Of a stretch of 64,000 bases of DNA, positions 54,770-64,000 are shown piece after piece. A model generated the notes under the pieces. The model made no database searches. It saw only the letters and a list, made by a program, of their open reading frames with translations, and was not told where the DNA came from. The stretch comes from Amborella trichopoda (lineage: Eukaryota; Streptophyta; Magnoliopsida; Amborellales; Amborellaceae), in the NCBI RefSeq assembly GCF_000471905.2, contig NW_006499563.1, positions 3,805,372 through 3,869,371 on the forward strand, written 5' to 3'. The position numbers were made by a program, and so were the translations under genes. Within the stretch, counting starts at the first letter, position 1, and each line of letters begins with the position of its first letter.

Positions 54770-55460
54770 AGGAAGATAAACATGGACGACGATGGGGTTT
54801 TGCCGTCCACGATAGAGGGGAACAAAAAGGAAAAGGAAACATGGACGAGGATGGAGTTCCGCCGTCCATGACAGAGGATAGAGAAAGGGGAGAAAACATG
54901 GACGGTGATGAGGGTCCCGCTGTCCATGAAAGGAATGGGAGAAAGAAAGAACATGGATGGCCATAGGCTTCCGTCGTCCATGATAGAGGAGAGATAGAGG
55001 AAGAAGAAACATGGACAGTGATGGGGTTCTACCGTCCACGATAGAGGAGAGAGAGAGGGAAAAGAAACATGGACGGTGATGAGGTTCCACGTCAATGATA
55101 AAGGAGAGAGAAAAAAGAAGGATAGCGTGGATGACAATAGGATTTCGCCACACATGGCAAGAAAGGAAGAGAGAAAGAGAACATGGACAGAGATGGGGTT
55201 CACCGTTCATGATAAGGGATAGAGACAAAAGAGAGAACCTAGACGGTAATGGGGTTCCGCTGTCCATGACAGATGAGAGAGAGAGAAAGAGAACACGGAC
55301 GGCGACGGGGTTCCACCGTCTACGACAAGAGAGAGGGAGAAAAAGAAAATATGGACGGTCATGGGGTTTCGACATCCATAACAGGGGATAGAGATGAAAG
55401 AGAGAAGAGAAAAGAAAAAGACATGCATGGTGATAAGCATCATCGTGCGTGTCAAAAGGG
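54770..55460 (-). repeat. Tandem array of CATGGACGG inverted-repeat units (E5 LTR)
   Basis: About 11 units of 55-60 bp. Each has a GA-rich spacer and a dyad, for example catggacgaggatggagttccgccgtccatg at about 54839-54869, stem CATGGACG/CGTCCATG. Position and design match the E1 arrays, but the stem word differs (CATGGACG instead of AGTCGGTG). A few more dyads of another type follow at 55430-55600 (gcatggtgatgagcatcaccgtgtgc) and near 55866 (gcaaggcaatggcccactgcc). Confidence 0.75.
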
Positions 55461-55669
55461 GACCTAGACACAACCTAGCCCACCGCTTGGGAAAGAGCCC
55501 GGTTCAATGTCCTTGTGAGGGTTTAGGAGAAGGAATGTCATGCATGGTGATGAGCATCACCGTGTGCGACATGGGGCAAGAAGAACTTGGACAGAGGCCC
55601 GGCTAGCCTCTCGGGTCACTGTGTATATTCCAGGAGGAGGGCATCAAGCCCGACGATAGGCTCCTCCAT

Positions 55670-56290
55670 GAATGAATGGAGAAGAGAAAGAAAGGAACAT
55701 GGAGAAAGAAAGAAGAGAGATATTAGGAAAGAGAGGCAAGAGAAAGGAATGAAAGAAGAGAGAAAAGGTAAGTGAAGAAAGAAGATCAAGAAAGAGAGAG
55801 GAAAGATTAAGAAAGAAAGGGGGATGAGTAAGGAAAGAGAGAGAGAAGAAAGTAGGAGACGAAAGACACGCAAGGCAATGGCCCACTGCCATGCATGTTG
55901 ATTGAAGAGAGAGAAAGAAAGAGGAAGAGAGAGAAAGATAGAGAGAAGAAGAGTAGAGAGAAAGAAGAGAAGGTGAGAGAAAGAGAGAAGAGAGAAGAGA
56001 GGAGGTGAGAGAAAGAGAGAGATGAAAGGAGGAAAGAGAGAGATGAGAGGAAGAGAGAAAGAGAGAGAAGAGAGGAGAGAAAAAGAGACAGATGAGAAGA
56101 GGAGAGAGAAAGAGAGTGAAGAGAAGAGGAAAAGAGAGGAGAGGAGGAGAGAGAGAGTTGAGAGGAAAGCGATAGTGTGAGAATAGAATATGAGAGAGAA
56201 AGAGAGATGAGAGGAGGAGAGAGAAAGAGAGATGAGAGGAGGAGAGAGAAAGAGAGGAAGAGAGGAAGAGAGGAAGAGAGAGAAAGTTAC
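55670..56290 (-). repeat. Long GA-rich tract in E5 LTR
   Basis: About 0.6 kb of gagagaaagagag-type repeats without a strict period, interrupted by a dyad at about 55866-55895. It lies between the TATA box and the inverted-repeat array, in the transcribed leader, as in the E1 LTRs. Confidence 0.8.
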
Positions 56291-56434
56291 CTTCACCGAA
56301 GGGTACCAAAAATTTTCTTGTCTCTCCTCCTTCTCTCTCCAAGACATGCCACAATCTCATGACTAAACTCTCAAATTTTATACATGAAATTAAAATCTGA
56401 GGGGAAGCCCCTTTGTACAATTAAGTTTACCATG

Positions 56435-56443
56435 TATTTATAG
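56435..56443 (-). promoter_or_regulatory. LTR TATA box (E5)
   Basis: The minus strand reads TTCTATAAATACATGG, preceded by the conserved CACCCATGTTTGGGCCC block. Confidence 0.7.
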
Positions 56444-57754
56444 AATTGGGCCCAAACATGGGTGGATGCCCAAGATCTAGCCTAATTGATGATAATTACA
56501 ATTTATTTTAAAAAAAAAAATCTAGAAATGGGTGTAAAACGATGGATTTGCCCCTACCAACAATACACAAAATTCCAAAATAGTCCATGTTGCTGCCCTA
56601 GAACGTGCGTCATCTTCCACGGATGATTCGGGGTTGCTCCGGCACCCGTTTGGTCGAAAGATGATTACTTTCTCATTGGACTCGAAATGACGATCGATTT
56701 GATACCAACTTCGAGCCACGGATCGCATTTTTAGGCCCCGATCATGCAACTTGAAATTTGTATGGATCTTGAAAACTTCTTATTGATAGGGCACTCATTT
56801 CTTGATGTATTTTAGTAGTTTCTTCATTGGATTGCACTAAGCATGCCATCATGATCGTGTTACAACAAACATAGCACAATTTTGTGTCTATACGAAGATT
56901 TTACATTCTTAGAGTTTTGACCGGAATCTGAATTTCGGAGGCCAGAATTTGCAACAGCTTTATCGGCTTCACCCGTGAAATCTTACCATTCCTCATGTAA
57001 AGGCTTCAGGCCATACATATCCTTATACCTAACACATGTGATGAAACTGGTCTCACATCTATTAGATATGCGAGCGCCGTAATATGGCCACTCTAGTGGG
57101 ATGTGTCACTGCTAAATTTCCTACAACTTTTGCTAAGAATAGCCAATGTCTCTCTATCTTTTCTCCCTGCTAGGGCATTATCACGGGCCATGCCACATAT
57201 CAAAATGCTCGTCTTGACGAGATGAACACGTTCGTAAAATTTGAGCTCAATCTGACTCGAAACAAGGGAGATATAGCCTCTGAAAGTTGCTGCCTGAGAC
57301 TGTGCAAACCAATCGCCATTAATGGAGACTGGTGCAGGGAGGCCTCACAGGAATAGCGTGCAGCCTACCCCTTTTTAATGTTTCACCTATAATTTTGTCT
57401 TGGAACGTCTATTTAAGACGAAACTTGACCCCTAGGGGTTTTCGACCTCAGATCTAATGACGGTAGTCCCACAGCCATTTGACATACAAAAAGTAGAGTT
57501 CTAGTTACGGGGTCCATTTCAGGGTGCTTGAGGTTGATTTTTTCAAAAATGTTTCTTTGTTTGCGCTGTCTTAGACATGTTGGATTGCAATGAAACTTAC
57601 CATGTGGTCTTTTGGAGTCCTTAGGAACATCTTTCACCCATTCAGGGGTAATTCTGAGACTGTTGGTAATTCCACTGTAAATCAGGGATTTATTGACCGT
57701 GTTCTCCTTTATTCCGCATCAAGGACCCCAGATTGTGAAAAATTTCCTCAAACA

Positions 57755-57766
57755 GCTTGCCCTACC
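57755..57766 (-). promoter_or_regulatory. Polypurine-like tract next to 3' LTR (E5)
   Basis: On the minus strand GGTAGGGCAAGC directly precedes the LTR. It corresponds to AGTGGGGCAAGT in E1. Confidence 0.55.
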
Positions 57767-58890
57767 GAATGTTGTGCTTCAAGAGAAGCGAGAAGGATAA
57801 CATTTGAAAAATTTCCTTATGCTTTATTATTATTATTCTTCTTAGCCACAGGACAACGTGAACGTCGAGGAGATACACGCAATACTGTAACTAGGATGCT
57901 CAGATGTTTGGATGCAATGTGCAGGTCCATCCGTGGAGACTTTAGGGGAGAATATACTTTTGGGGGATCCTATCGAAGTTCTCACCCTTAAGGGACTGTT
58001 TGGGATTCTGACAGCTGAGGATTTTGTATGGACCTCGTTGGTTAGAAATAGGCCTATCTGACGGCCAAGTGCCATGCTTAAGGGAATTTTTTGCATTTGG
58101 ACTGGGTTTTGTTGTTTTCATGTTTGTTTTGGATGGTCTGTTGAAGGGCGTTCGGTTGGTGATCGTGTGTTTTTTGCACTAGAAAGTCCATGGCGGGCAG
58201 GGTACCTCAGTTTATTGAGTTGACCAGCTTTGGGTTCAAGCCTGCCTTCTGCTAGCAGTTTCACCAAGCAGGATACCTCTCTTCATCGTCCGAGGCGACC
58301 CCTGGGGGCTCAATCCTAGTTGCTGCATAACAGGTCCATGGTCTGGCTGACTTAGATTTCTTGGGGCGTCTTCAACATCTTGTAGCATATTAATGTCCTC
58401 TTGAGAATAATGCTCTTCTTCATGAAACTTGTCTTACCTTCTTGGAAAGTCTATTGTCCATTGAGTCCTTTTGCGAATGGACTCATACTGTTAAAATATT
58501 TCCTTGATGCTCGTCTTTTTGGGTCATGATATCAGAGTATTCTGACACCAGGGATTTTTCTTTTGAATGCGAGCTGAAGCCTCCTATAGAGGTGAATGCT
58601 ACATCAACCTGCTTATTGGTCCAAGTGTCAATTACAGATTTTCACTTGGACTTGGGAAGTGGTGCCGTAGAAACGGTTTTCACCAACTTCCTTTTATTTG
58701 GGCTCTCTTACCCATGACCTTATAGCCATTCCACTCTTTTCTTCCATTTTTACTCACGGTGCCCTTTGGGGTTTTATTTTCACGAAACTATTTTACTCAT
58801 GGTTTCGTGACCATGCCCGTCTATCATTTTTACTCATGCCGGTCCCTTGTCCAGGTATACACCATGCCTGTTATTCTTTTTTTTTTTTTG
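57767..58890 (-). other. Conserved part of E5 3' non-coding region
   Basis: Matches 6727-7860 of E1 with insertions and deletions, including agagaagcgagaaggataac, gtccatccgtggagactttaggggaga and cgcctatagaggtgaatgctacatcaacctg-type blocks. No gene is seen. Confidence 0.6.
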
Positions 58891-59720
58891 TGAAGGCGTG
58901 TTTATGGTCATGCCTTTCGGACCTGTGCGAAGCCTTTTGACGTCATGCGACAATGACATGCACTATAGTTTATGGTCATACAACTAGACCATGGTAGGGA
59001 TGGATGGTAGTCTGTGGAGGCCATGGAGTGAGTGTGGTGGTGGTTTGACTCAATTTGGGGAGATGGAACGAGGCTGCTATGAAGGATGGATGGTGTTCCA
59101 ATCGAAGGTGAAAAGTGGTGACCCATTAGCTGACGGTGGGCATGGATGGCGGAATGGCTCGCCGTTTGTGAGCGCAGGTGAAACTCATTGGGGAATGATG
59201 AATGGTAAGGAAGGAAGACAGATTTAATGGGTTGATGAAGGTGATGTGTGCATAGAGATGGGTTGGTTAGGGAAGGCATGCGCGAAGACACACGTAAAGG
59301 GCATGTGCGCTTGTATGAAGACGAGTTTAAGGTCATGCCTCTAGGACCTATCCAAAGCAATTTAAAGTCATGTGGCCAGGACATGCACTATAGTTTAAGG
59401 TCATATAGCTCAGCTCGAAGCTATGTAATTTAAGGTCATGCTGCTAGGACCATGATGTTTATAGTTGTGCAACTAGACCTTCACTACAGTTTAAGGTCGT
59501 ATAGTTTGGACCATGGTTCTAAGCCTTTCAACGTCATGTGGCCTAGACAGGCACTATAGTTTAGGGTCATACAGCTAAACCATAGCTGTGCAGTTTAAAG
59601 TCATGCAGCTAGGACCACACAATTTAAGGTCATGCAACTAGACCGCCGCTATAGTTTAAGGTCATATAGTTTGGACCATGTAGTTTAGGGTCATTTATCT
59701 AGATGATTGTCCGGGTTGCC
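58891..59720 (-). repeat. GGTCATG...GACC degenerate repeats (E5)
   Basis: The same family as 7861-8800: aaggtcatgc.gctaggacc, taaggtcatatagtttggaccatg, gtcatgcaactagacc, at 25-60-bp spacing. The middle (59000-59300) is less repetitive in both elements. Confidence 0.7.
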
Positions 59721-59762
59721 ATGTAGGTGAAGCTCCATAGAAAATAAGTATGTGAGTGGCAA

Positions 59763-60034
59763 TCCAACTCCCTAGGGATAAAATGGTTAAGGTCATACAC
59801 AAGTAGAGGGTTTAAATGGAGGTGGTATATGGAAGCGGACTTCACCAGGGATTAGAGGGGGCAAGTGTGACTTCCCTGGGGTGAAAGATGAGACTCCCTA
59901 GAGGATAGGCATATGGAAAGTAACCAAACTCTCTGGGGATAAGATAATGACTTGGTGCAAAACAAACCCACTAGCGATTGTAGAGGTAGGCATGACACTT
60001 TTTTTGGGCATACACTTAACTCCACTGGCGATGA
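59763..60034 (+). repeat. PBS-like words repeated (E5)
   Basis: Plus-strand words resembling the PBS core: tccaactccctagggata (59763), gcggacttcaccagggatta (59835), gtgacttccctggggtga (59867), gagactccctagaggat (59890), accaaactctctggggat (59923) and ttaactccactggcgatga (60016). They are in the same place and orientation as the E1 set at 8841-9230. Confidence 0.55.
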
Positions 60035-60169
60035 TGGGCTGCAGCACAGGTGACTAACGCCTAACACAAGGGCACGAACGACGCTAGCATGGATGACTGT
60101 AACACGTGCGATGGTGACCATGAGCGGCAATAGCATTGCATAGGAGTAACAAGGTTCAGACACCTGTGG

Positions 60170-60390
60170 CACTAATATGAGCGGTAGTAGCATTGCACGC
60201 GTTGAATGGTCCTTCGCACATGAAATTTGTCACAGGCGGCGTTGCGCATGGAGTTGGTCGTACGCAGCATTGGTACATGACTTTCACACGCGGCATTGAT
60301 CACAGGCGGCATTACGCATGACGTCGGTCGCGTGCAGCATTGATACATGAATTTCACACACGATGTTGATCACAGGTGGCGTTGCGCGTG
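60170..60390 (+). repeat. About 62-bp tandem repeat with GATCACAGGCGGC word
   Basis: Words such as gcggcattgatcacaggcggc, gttggtcgtacgcagcattgg and catgaatttcacacacg recur about three times. The array lies between the PBS-like words and the antisense promoter, where E1 has its CAGCCGACACTG array. Confidence 0.65.
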
Positions 60391-60630
60391 GCGTTTGTTT
60401 GACTTCGGGCCTCGGGCCTGGGCTCGACCCGGTCTTGGTCCATTTGACTCTTGGTGCTTCATGGGCCGTAGTAACCTCCGTTTCGGGCCTCGGGTTTGAG
60501 CCCAACCCGATCCGTTTGACACTAGTTGCTTCATGAGCGGCGGTAACCTATGTTTCGAGCCTCAAGTCTGAGCCCAACCCAGACCGGTCCATTGCCATTG
60601 GCCTTCGAGGATGTGACTGGCATTCCTATT

Positions 60631-60680
60631 TTGTGAGGGGCACTTTGGGGAAACATTACCTATATAAGGGGGTAAACTCG
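60631..60680 (+). promoter_or_regulatory. Conserved antisense promoter (E5)
   Basis: TATA box at 60661-60668 (tatataag) in the block tttgtgaggggca...cctatataagggggtaaa, nearly the same as in E1 (9837-9885). The sequence farther upstream (ggcctcgggcctgggctcgaccc) also has a match in E1 near 9700. Confidence 0.65.
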
Positions 60681-61434
60681 ATTTAACCGTTTTACAGAAG
60701 GTAAAATGTCTGTGAGTTTTAAGTAGTGAGAGAGAGAGACTTCCCGACTAAGGGATTCCGATGAGAACACAAAACTCATAGGAGATTGCTGGAAGTCCGG
60801 CAAGAACTCTGGTCAAGAAAGAGAAAACTTCAGCTGGGTAGAGAGAACACCAGTAGGGTTAAACAGGGAATACAAGGGATTTTTGGGGTTCACTATTGCT
60901 GGAGTTGAGGGAAGCAAACAGTATGCCAGCCAACGCAGGGATTCTGACGATAGTTTTGGAGTACCGGAGAAGGGGGAAGGGACCCAAGTTACAGCAGGGA
61001 ACTGCCGGTGAACATCCGTCAGCTTTCAGGGATATTTTGATGGGTTAGAGGAAGGGGAAAGATTCACCAGTGGGTTTTCGGCGAGTGGAGGGATTTCCCG
61101 ACAAAAGCCAAGAGTCACAGCGTAGCGAACAATCACTGGGGGTGAATAGCCGCTGGGGGAGATGAGTTGTCTCAAAGAAGGCGAAGGATCTTAGGTAATA
61201 GAAGGGTCAAGAGAACCAAATGGTCACAGGGAGCTGAAGGGACATAAGCACTTGAAAGGTCACAGGGAACCCCAAAAGTCACGGGTAGCCGGATAGTCAC
61301 TGGGGAGACGAAGAGCCACAGAGAATCTGAACAGTCGCGGACCAACACGTATGGCGATAAGTTGCACCCAACACTCATTGTGAGCGGCAGTAACCATGGC
61401 CCTTCACCCACTTGGTGATCATTTCATGGACGGC

Positions 61435-61620
61435 GGCAAGTCGCACCCGACTGTGGTCATGCTGGACAATGAGTTGCGTGTGACGATGGTTGTGCATGGT
61501 GCTGAGTCATGTGTGGCGATGGTCACACACGACGCTAAGTCATGAGCAGAGATGATCATGTATGGTGCTGAGTCGTGTGTAGTGATGATCACGTGCAACA
61601 ATGAGTTGGGTAGGTCAAGG
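61435..61620 (+). repeat. About 56-bp tandem repeat (E5 antisense locus)
   Basis: Three imperfect units share gtgcatggtgctgagtcatgtg, gcgatggtcacacacgac and variants. Confidence 0.6.
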
Positions 61621-61829
61621 GTGGTGACCAAAGGTAAGGCCGGACTTATGAAGCATGTTGGAAGCCAAGTCCTCCAGCACAACTATGCCCTCCATGTTGT
61701 TATGTGGAAGGGTGCTCACTGGGAAGAGGGCGTGCTTTCCATCAATGGCCAGTTCCTTACCGGAAGGGTCTGCTTTGTATGTCTGATATACTCTATCTAA
61801 TTCTACCCACTTGAGGCAAGAGCAGCTTT

Positions 61830-61995
61830 TTGGCCTGTAACCGTCCTCTTTTCCTCAGATGCAAGAGCAGCACTGGGGGTCAACCGTCTTCTTTTCCTCA
61901 GATACATGAGATATGCTTGAGGCCAACCGTCTTCTTTTCCTTAGATGCAAGAGCAACACTCTAGCATAGCTACTCTCTTTTCTTCTGATGCGAGA
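61830..61995 (+). repeat. Tandem repeat with CTTTTCCTCAGATGCAAGAGC
   Basis: About four units of 50-70 bp share cttcttttcctcagatgcaagagca, split here over units at about 61848, 61889, 61935 and 61979. Confidence 0.7.
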
Positions 61996-62091
61996 GCAAT
62001 ATTGCATAATAGATTTGTAACTTCTATAACTGTCTTTCTTCTTTTCTTTCCCTTCTTTTCTTTCTTCTTGGCTTGTAACTCCTTCTAATGC

Positions 62092-62097
62092 AATAAA
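62092..62097 (+). terminator. Poly(A) signal of antisense locus (E5)
   Basis: AATAAA in aatgcaataaaaagag, about 110 bases before the end of the convergent integrase frame. It corresponds to 11753-11758 in E1. Confidence 0.5.
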
Positions 62098-62204
62098 AAG
62101 AGTTAAACTTTGTTTGAACTGTCTTTCTTCTTTTCTTTCCCTTCTTTTTACCTTCTCCTATTCTTACTTCCTTTTTGTCGTGTATTAAGTCTTTTGAGAG
62201 CATA

Positions 62205-63437
62205 TCAAGGATAATATTTCTTTAAATATCGCCCATTAATAGGGGGCATCGCCTCCTCTCTGTCAGGATGTGCCAGTATGTAAGTTCCATTTGGTGAGAC
62301 TTTCTTGGCAATAAAGGGGCCCTTCCATTTAGGTTCAAACTTCCCTTTGCACCACCCATGCATAACGATCGGCCTCTTAACGACTAGGACCAGATCCCGA
62401 TGGGCGAATGAGCGAACTTTGGCTGATTTGTCAAAGGCCCTCTTAATTCTCCCTTGTTTGAGTTTGAGATTCTGTCTTTTCATCGCGAGCATCTAACTCT
62501 TGATAACGAAGTTTGACTCTGTCATCTTCAGTCAATCCTTGATGTACGGCGACACGCAATGAAGGAAGTTGAATTTCATAAGACAAGACTGTTTCACCCC
62601 CATAGACCAGGGAATTAAGAGTGGAATCAGTGGCACTTCGTGTGGGGGTGCGATAGGCCCACATCGCTCCGCGAAGCTTCTCATGCCAGTTCTTCTTCGT
62701 CTTTGATACAGACGTCCTTAAAACGCTGCACAGGGTTTTATTGAAAGACTCAGCTAAGCCATTCTCCCGAGGGTGGTACATTGTTGAGTACTTTCACTCA
62801 AGACCGAACTGGTTAACTAAGCGATGAATGTGATGACTTCTGAATTGAGGGCCATTGTCATATATAATCCGGGTAGGTATATGATATGATGCTGCATGAA
62901 ATTGACAACTGCAACCTCAGGAACTTGCTTGAGTTGGACCCCTTCAGCCCATTTAGAGAAATAATCTGTTGCTGCTAGAATAAAAATATGGCCCAATGCT
63001 GGAGGGTCGATAGGTCCTACAATGCCCATACCCCATTGTGAAAAGGGCCATGACGCCACTGTATGATGTAAGGGCTCTGGAGGTTGATGAATGAGGCTCG
63101 AGGGCATCTAACACACCTGAAACCTCTTGGCATAGTTTCAGGATTCGGTAGCCATCGAAGAACAATAGGACCCTAACTTGTGTATCTGTTCATAGAGCTT
63201 AGGGCCGGACTGATGCAGTCCACAGATGCCTGAGTGTACTTCTTTCAGCACCTTATTTGCCTCTTGTGTGTCCACACATTTGAGGAGAATACCGTCAAAA
63301 GGCTGTCTGAAGAGAGCGCCTCCCTCAAGGAGGGTGTACTTGGTAGACATTCGATGCACATTATTGTGCTCGGCACGATCTTCAGGCATTCTACCATGCT
63401 TTATGAAGTTAATAATGGGCTCTCTCCAATCTTCCAC
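62205..63437 (-). pseudogene. E5 integrase, damaged
   Basis: The N-terminal zinc domain is in the frame 63437-63138 (EVHSGICGLHQSGPKLYEQI). In the core (63107-62817) the first catalytic site reads WGMGIVGPI, where the E4 copy has GMDIIGPI, so the Asp is now Gly. The second site, YDNGPQFRSHHIHRL, is found in another frame at about 62860. The Glu site reads NGLAESFNKTL (62781-62443), and the C-terminus (62492-62205) has KWKGPFIAKKVSPNGTY, a GPF module, ending INGRYLKKYYP. At least three frame changes occur. Confidence 0.75.
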
Positions 63438-63671
63438 CTATTCGACTTCTGCAGATATTGGGTCGAAGAACTCTGGTTCCTGCTTCTGAATGTCATCTCC
63501 CTGACTTCTTGCCATCTCTTGTTCATCTTTAATAACCTCTTTGGAGGATAGAAGTGTCTCAAATGGGTATGGCAGGCACTCAGGAAAGAGGATTCTTTCA
63601 TCACCTGCATCAACTTCAGTTCTCAATTCAATATGTCTCCACTCTTGCACCGAGGCAGATGTGGGCCCTAG
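63438..63671 (-). other. E5 spacer between second RNase H and integrase
   Basis: Acidic, Gln/Glu-rich coding-like spacer in two overlapping frames (63613-63401 and 63650-63438; QEWRHIELRTEVDAGDERIL). It corresponds to the acidic spacer of E4 at 49100-49250. Confidence 0.5.
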
Positions 63672-64000
63672 TTAGGATAATCGAAATGTAGCTCCGAGTT
63701 TTGCAAGTGCATAAGCCTGCGACTTTAACATCCTGAGGATATGGCTCAAGGATACATCATCAAACTGAGCCATATATGATTTAGCAGTATCATGATAAGG
63801 CTTGAGAGTATCCTTTCTCAAGTCATAGATCCCCTTAAGCTGCCGAATAACCAACTCAGAATCGCCAAAGATATTGAGCTGTTCTAAGTCTAGATCAAAG
63901 GCTATCTCAAACCCAATTACAAGGCCTGATATTCTGCCTCATTATTGGGACCAGCTTCGGTCAGAGAGAATGATAGAGGAAGTACTCCTCCTTTCAGAGT
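63672..64000 (-). pseudogene. E5 second RNase H (archaeal-type), partial
   Basis: The frame 63854-63672 begins VIRQLKGIYDLRKDTLKPYHDTA. Just upstream in another register are NNEAEYQAL (about 63942-63916) and FGDSELVIRQL (about 63870-63838), with the active-site Glu and Asp of this RNase H type. A frame change lies between them. The rest is beyond the window. Confidence 0.65.

Larger units (their letters stand above)
54086..57754 (-). mobile_element. E5 3' LTR, truncated at its U5 side
   Basis: The right end, tcctcaaaca at 57754, is followed by a polypurine-like tract. The left end is cut, since the first roughly 350 bp of U5 seen in E1 (4135-4480) are absent. It contains a leader array with inverted repeats (54770-55460), a second short dyad set (55430-55600), a long GA tract (55670-56290), a minus TATA box (56435-56443) and a U3 of 1.3 kb. 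The 346-, 252-, 258- and 243-codon minus-strand frames here are translations of the C/T-rich array and are not genes. Confidence 0.75.
60681..62090 (+). pseudogene. E5 antisense locus, no recognisable product
   Basis: The locus corresponds in place to the E1 antisense gene, between a conserved promoter and a poly(A) signal that faces pol. I find no RAGLQ-type motif or coiled coil. The only plus-strand frame of note is 61552-61800 (82 codons), without a domain. Two tandem arrays take up part of the body: about 56-bp units with the words catggtgctgagtc and gatgatcacgtg (61435-61620), and units of about 55-65 bp with cagatgcaagagcarc (61830-61995). Either the coding part has decayed or it was replaced by repeats. 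Confidence 0.45.
54086..64000 (-). mobile_element. E5: Tat-lineage element, 3' half in window
   Basis: Minus strand. From right to left: second RNase H (from the window edge), integrase (to 62205), a plus-strand antisense locus (about 60631-62100), the 3' region with the same block order as E1, polypurine-like tract and 3' LTR. E5 keeps the pol end that E1 lacks, and E1 keeps the gag that lies outside the window here, so together they show the full layout of the family. Confidence 0.75.

Noticed and set aside
54431-55471. 346-, 252- and 107-codon minus-strand ORFs rich in Leu/Ser/Phe and HRPC
   Set aside because: They translate the C/T-rich strand of the E5 LTR array in several frames at once; a GA/CT tract rarely contains stop codons. 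Not a membrane protein.
55616-56420. 243- and 258-codon minus-strand ORFs
   Set aside because: The same cause: the long GA tract of the E5 LTR is open in more than one frame.
57842-58096. Matching minus-strand ORFs in E1 (6850-7146) and E5 (57842-58096)
   Set aside because: They share sequence because the 3' regions are homologous, but the reading frame is not kept along the whole length and there is no start or domain in common; probably non-coding conservation.
1-64000. CRISPR arrays, bacterial operons or ribosome-binding sites
   Set aside because: The regularly spaced arrays are LTR leader repeats with variable units and no spacers of the CRISPR kind; all gene content is plant retroelement or pararetrovirus.

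Overview
The window is plant nuclear DNA with no recognisable host gene. It is a nest of decayed LTR retrotransposons of the Ty3/gypsy Tat (Ogre/Retand/Grande-like) lineage, interrupted by a rearranged endogenous caulimovirid (plant pararetrovirus). Tat lineage is argued from the very long LTRs (2.3-3.7 kb), a shared primer-binding site of the form TGGYGACTCCACTRGGGRC, gag zinc knuckles of the YCAYHR type, a second RNase H between RNase H and integrase, and an extra gene between pol and the 3' LTR on the opposite strand. The virus points to a flowering plant; species cannot be told.

Layout. 1-772: plus-strand LTR end. 773-4129: a broken two-part gene of unknown function and unclassified DNA. 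4135-20908 (E1, minus): a complete insertion with both LTRs and a 5-bp target duplication (catag/cacag), keeping gag and protease, lacking RT/RNase H/integrase, and keeping the antisense gene. About 20914-26362 (E2, plus): a 5' LTR of another family, PBS, little gag/pol, and the antisense gene. 26363-34083 (E3, plus): LTR, PBS, gag, part of RT, then cut off by the virus. 34083-47347: four caulimovirid blocks in +, -, +, - order, including one nearly whole-genome copy (36098-43588). 47394 to about 54085 (E4, minus): protease, RT, two RNase H domains and integrase, all damaged. About 54086-64000 (E5, minus): 3' LTR, 3' region, antisense locus, integrase and second RNase H, running out of the window.

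In the E1 and E5 3' regions a conserved antisense promoter block, tandem repeats and PBS-like words lie in the same order. The LTR leaders carry purine-rich arrays whose units each contain a small inverted repeat; the stem sequence differs between LTR types but the dyad layout is kept. Every coding region longer than about 350 codons is interrupted, so nothing here looks autonomously mobile. Boundaries given as approximate were placed by eye.
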